This document shows positions 61,778 to 64,000 of a stretch of DNA of 64,000 nucleotides, piece after piece. The stretch comes from Leptospira sp. (GTDB lineage Bacteria > Spirochaetota > Leptospiria > Leptospirales > Leptospiraceae), in contig JAPZRK010000006.1 in assembly GCA_027531445.1 (NCBI GenBank), positions 1 to 64,000 of the forward strand, in the 5' to 3' direction. Each line of letters begins with the position of its first letter. The stretch's first letter is position 1. The position numbers and the translations under genes were made by a program. The notes below the pieces were generated by a model that searched no databases, was not told the DNA's origin, and saw only the letters and a list, made by a program, of their open reading frames with translations.

Positions 61778-63196
61778 TATCGAAACGATCAGAAGTCGAA
61801 TGGATTTATTCCGGTCGTATAACCAGATTTCCTCCTCTTCTAAATATACTTTGGATTTCATACCAATTGCAGAAAAAAGCAAATAGGATTCTTTATCGAC
61901 TAGAACGAGTGAACCTGCTGGAATCGATTTCCATTCCAGCATATCCTTTTTTACATCGATCTTGCGTTCCAGGTAGAATGCCAAACTAGGGATTGCGTAG
62001 TTCTTTAAGGCGATAATTTTTGAATCCTGTGTTATCTTAGATTTCCAGAGCTGGGCTATACGTTTTGTATCTGATCTTTTTTCATTTAAATAGGGAGTGA
62101 GGAAGAGATTAATCAAAATCACTTGTAAGAAGGCAAAGATAACCAGCCATTTAGTAAAAGTTAAGCGTTTTGCTTTGATGGCCTCATTTGCAATTAGAAT
62201 CGAAAGTATTGGATAGGATGCGAGTGGATATGAGGGTAGTTTGCTCTGCATAAATTCATAAAAAATCCATCCAAATAAAAGTGCTGAAATCAAAACTAAA
62301 AAATCATAATCCTTCTCACTTTTCCATACCTTTAGCTTTGACCAGATGTCTTTTGTGACAAATGGAAGAAAAATAGACCATGGGAAAAGTGTCACAAAAA
62401 ATAAAATTGTATAACTTCCGGGAGGTCCGCTTTGCCCAAAAACGGGATCCGTTGCCCTACGCAATACGTACCATTCGTACATCCATCGGATCATTTCACC
62501 ATTCGTTCTTTCCCATGCTAGATATCCCCAGTATAACAGAGGTAATAAAGCTACTGGTAGAAAAAACCAAGGTTTCAGTTGGAATATAACTTTCCTCGTT
62601 TCCTGAAACCAAAGGAATACAAAACAGATACCGCCTAAAAATATAAATATGGGTGGTCCTTTTGTGAGAGCACCCAGAGCGATTGAAAACCAAAATAACA
62701 AAACATAACTTACCACATTGGATGAAGGGCGTTTGAGTAAATGCACAAGAGCATAAAAGCCGAGTGTCTCTAAAAAAGTGAGTAGGCCATCTACGAGTGC
62801 GATTTTCCCATTTAGTGGAAAATAAAGTGAAGTGGCTAAAATGATAAAGCTGAATTTTCCTACTCTTTTGTCGAATAACAAAGTTGAAATCATATAAGTT
62901 AGGATACAGGTGAGAAATATCCAAAGAAGAGGAAAGAGGCGCATGCTGAATTCGGAGATTCCGAATGTAGAAAAGGAAAACGCTGTTAACCAAATATGCA
63001 AAGGTGGTTTTCTATGTGGCTCTGAAAATGGAAATGATTGCAGGATAAAATCCCCAGATTCGATCATCGTTCTTGCAAAGCCTGCATAAGCGGCTTCATC
63101 TTGATCATACAATGGTCCTTGATTTCCTAAGAATAAGATTAAAAAAACTAAAAAAACAAGGACATGAAATCGTGGGATTCTTTGTAATAGATTCAC
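61772..63196 (-). CDS. ArnT-like GT-C glycosyltransferase, second copy
   Basis: The 474-residue polytopic membrane protein has about twelve helices. Its first loop carries YDQDEAAYAGFARTM at about 30-44, the acidic motif of ArnT/PMT proteins, and HRKPPLHIWL near 61. It is a paralogue of the protein at 27624-29306, sharing the K/RPP-F/LHIW segment and the GISEFSxRL segment. The C-terminal soluble domain is short. It would add a sugar to lipid A or to another envelope molecule. Confidence 0.8.
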   Translation of the reverse strand: MNLLQRIPRFHVLVFLVFLILFLGNQGPLYDQDEAAYAGFARTMIESGDFILQSFPFSEPHRKPPLHIWLTAFSFSTFGISEFSMRLFPLLWIFLTCILTYMISTLLFDKRVGKFSFIILATSLYFPLNGKIALVDGLLTFLETLGFYALVHLLKRPSSNVVSYVLLFWFSIALGALTKGPPIFIFLGGICFVFLWFQETRKVIFQLKPWFFLPVALLPLLYWGYLAWERTNGEMIRWMYEWYVLRRATDPVFGQSGPPGSYTILFFVTLFPWSIFLPFVTKDIWSKLKVWKSEKDYDFLVLISALLFGWIFYEFMQSKLPSYPLASYPILSILIANEAIKAKRLTFTKWLVIFAFLQVILINLFLTPYLNEKRSDTKRIAQLWKSKITQDSKIIALKNYAIPSLAFYLERKIDVKKDMLEWKSIPAGSLVLVDKESYLLFSAIGMKSKVYLEEEEIWLYDRNKSIRLLIVSIL

Positions 63197-63352
63197 AAAT
63201 CCATTTGCAAATTTTAAGGAAATTTGGAAAGTTAATTCAACTACAGAACTAATTCAAATTTGTTTTCAAATTGTAACCAAATTGAAACGATTCTTAAAGA
63301 TACTTTTTTAACTCAGTAAATGAGTTTTCATAATTAAGGTGTCATAAAAGAA

Positions 63353-64000
63353 ATGCATATACAGCAGATGAAACGAGATAGTGAAAAAAATAAAAAATAT
63401 ACTAAGATCATTAGAAAACGAGTGATTCTTTTTTTTTCAATTTTGGTCTTTCTTTTTCTTCTCTCGGTCTATCAAATCTACGTCGTTGTAACTTTGATCG
63501 TTCCCAAACAATCGACCTCTCCTTTTCAGGGTGACTTTATTTTTAATCCCTATCAAGATTATGAATGGAAAGAAACCAATGAAAAAATAGCCATCCATCT
63601 CCATTCGAACGATCCTTGGTATACTCCCGAAAGACACAGTGTAAATGAGATCAGGCAGGTGTACACTGCGAACGGTTACTCAATGATTGGGATTACCGAT
63701 TACGGGGACATGCGCTCAGATGATAAAAGTTCTGACCTGATTCACGGATATGAAATGGGTCGAAATTTGAGAAAACGACATGCATTAGGTATAGGCGGCA
63801 GGGCAATTGTTCATGATTATTTTCCATTCTATGCACGTAGACTAAATGTTAGTTGGACATTCAATGAAATGCAAAAACAAGGAAGTTATGTCATTGTTTC
63901 TCACCCTTCCTTGAACAGGTCTTTTTCCGCGGAAGATCTTTTGGAAATTGATCATTATAATGCGATCGAAGTTTTTTCTCCATTTGGAGATAATGCGAAA
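63353..64000 (+). CDS. PHP-domain membrane-anchored protein, partial
   Basis: The reading frame is open to the window end, so the gene is cut. The N-terminus is basic and is followed by one membrane helix at about 24-49. The periplasmic part starts a PHP-type metallophosphoesterase: HLHSND at about 82-87 (first metal-ligand pair), GITDYGDM at about 115-122, YEMGRNL and the later SHPSLN at about 185-190. These are the successive motifs of PHP domains, whose members hydrolyse phosphoesters. ATG at 63353 or 63368 may be the start. Confidence 0.78.
   Translation, partial: MHIQQMKRDSEKNKKYTKIIRKRVILFFSILVFLFLLSVYQIYVVVTLIVPKQSTSPFQGDFIFNPYQDYEWKETNEKIAIHLHSNDPWYTPERHSVNEIRQVYTANGYSMIGITDYGDMRSDDKSSDLIHGYEMGRNLRKRHALGIGGRAIVHDYFPFYARRLNVSWTFNEMQKQGSYVIVSHPSLNRSFSAEDLLEIDHYNAIEVFSPFGDNAK

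Noticed and set aside
1..64000. CRISPR array, insertion sequence, prophage or tRNA genes
   Set aside because: No regularly spaced repeats, transposase, integrase, phage structural gene or cloverleaf sequence was recognised on either strand.

Overview
The window looks like chromosomal DNA of a spirochaete, most probably a Leptospira of the saprophytic (biflexa-like) group. This is inferred: no rRNA or tRNA gene is present to confirm it. The support is low-GC DNA, dense short operons, many two-component and chemotaxis-type sensors, and about fourteen lipoproteins. Their lipoboxes often carry N, D, H or Q just before the cysteine, which is the relaxed spirochaetal pattern rather than the enterobacterial one.

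Layout. 0-3.7 kb: a large multidomain surface lipoprotein, probably frameshifted at its end, between two copies of a hairpin-rich dispersed repeat. 3.9-8.6 kb: a DUF2306 membrane protein, a membrane protein/XRE regulator pair, a beta-propeller lipoprotein and a chemotaxis receptor. 8.9-11.5 kb: an SH3 lipoprotein coupled to a five-haem cytochrome. 11.5-16.2 kb: a TetR regulator divergent from a hotdog thioesterase, with two clear operators, then ornithine aminotransferase. 16.2-33.3 kb: a lipid-anchored 7TM/GAF/PP2C phosphatase, an acyltransferase, a GH13 glucosidase, a TRIC channel, a lactonase-like lipoprotein, a PIG-L/glycosyltransferase operon, an ArnT-like transferase, a TauE/SafE transporter and a hybrid histidine kinase. 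33.3-38.6 kb: a CsgG-like lipoprotein, a zinc-type ArsR regulator with a histidine-rich protein, a haem lipoprotein, an SDR, a beta-barrel and a Fur-box-associated 49-residue cysteine-rich protein.

38.7-49.2 kb is the most interesting region. It holds three paralogous rhodanese-like lipoproteins, a five-haem cytochrome lipoprotein, an outer-membrane barrel, a small exported protein, an XRE-cupin regulator and a divergent exported tandem rhodanese. A 58-bp upstream block with the same layout precedes two of the rhodanese genes, and its core motif recurs in front of the regulator. I infer an envelope sulfur-transfer and electron-transfer system controlled by the cupin regulator; its substrate is unknown.

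49.3-64 kb: ankyrin proteins, a PhoD-like phosphatase, an arsenosugar-type radical SAM gene (arsS) with its peroxidase-like partner, a Band-7 lipoprotein, another rhodanese, a histidine kinase/zinc-ribbon/HEAT operon, eutB-eutC without other eut genes, a second ArnT-like transferase, and a PHP-domain gene cut by the window end. No CRISPR array, insertion sequence, prophage or tRNA gene was recognised.
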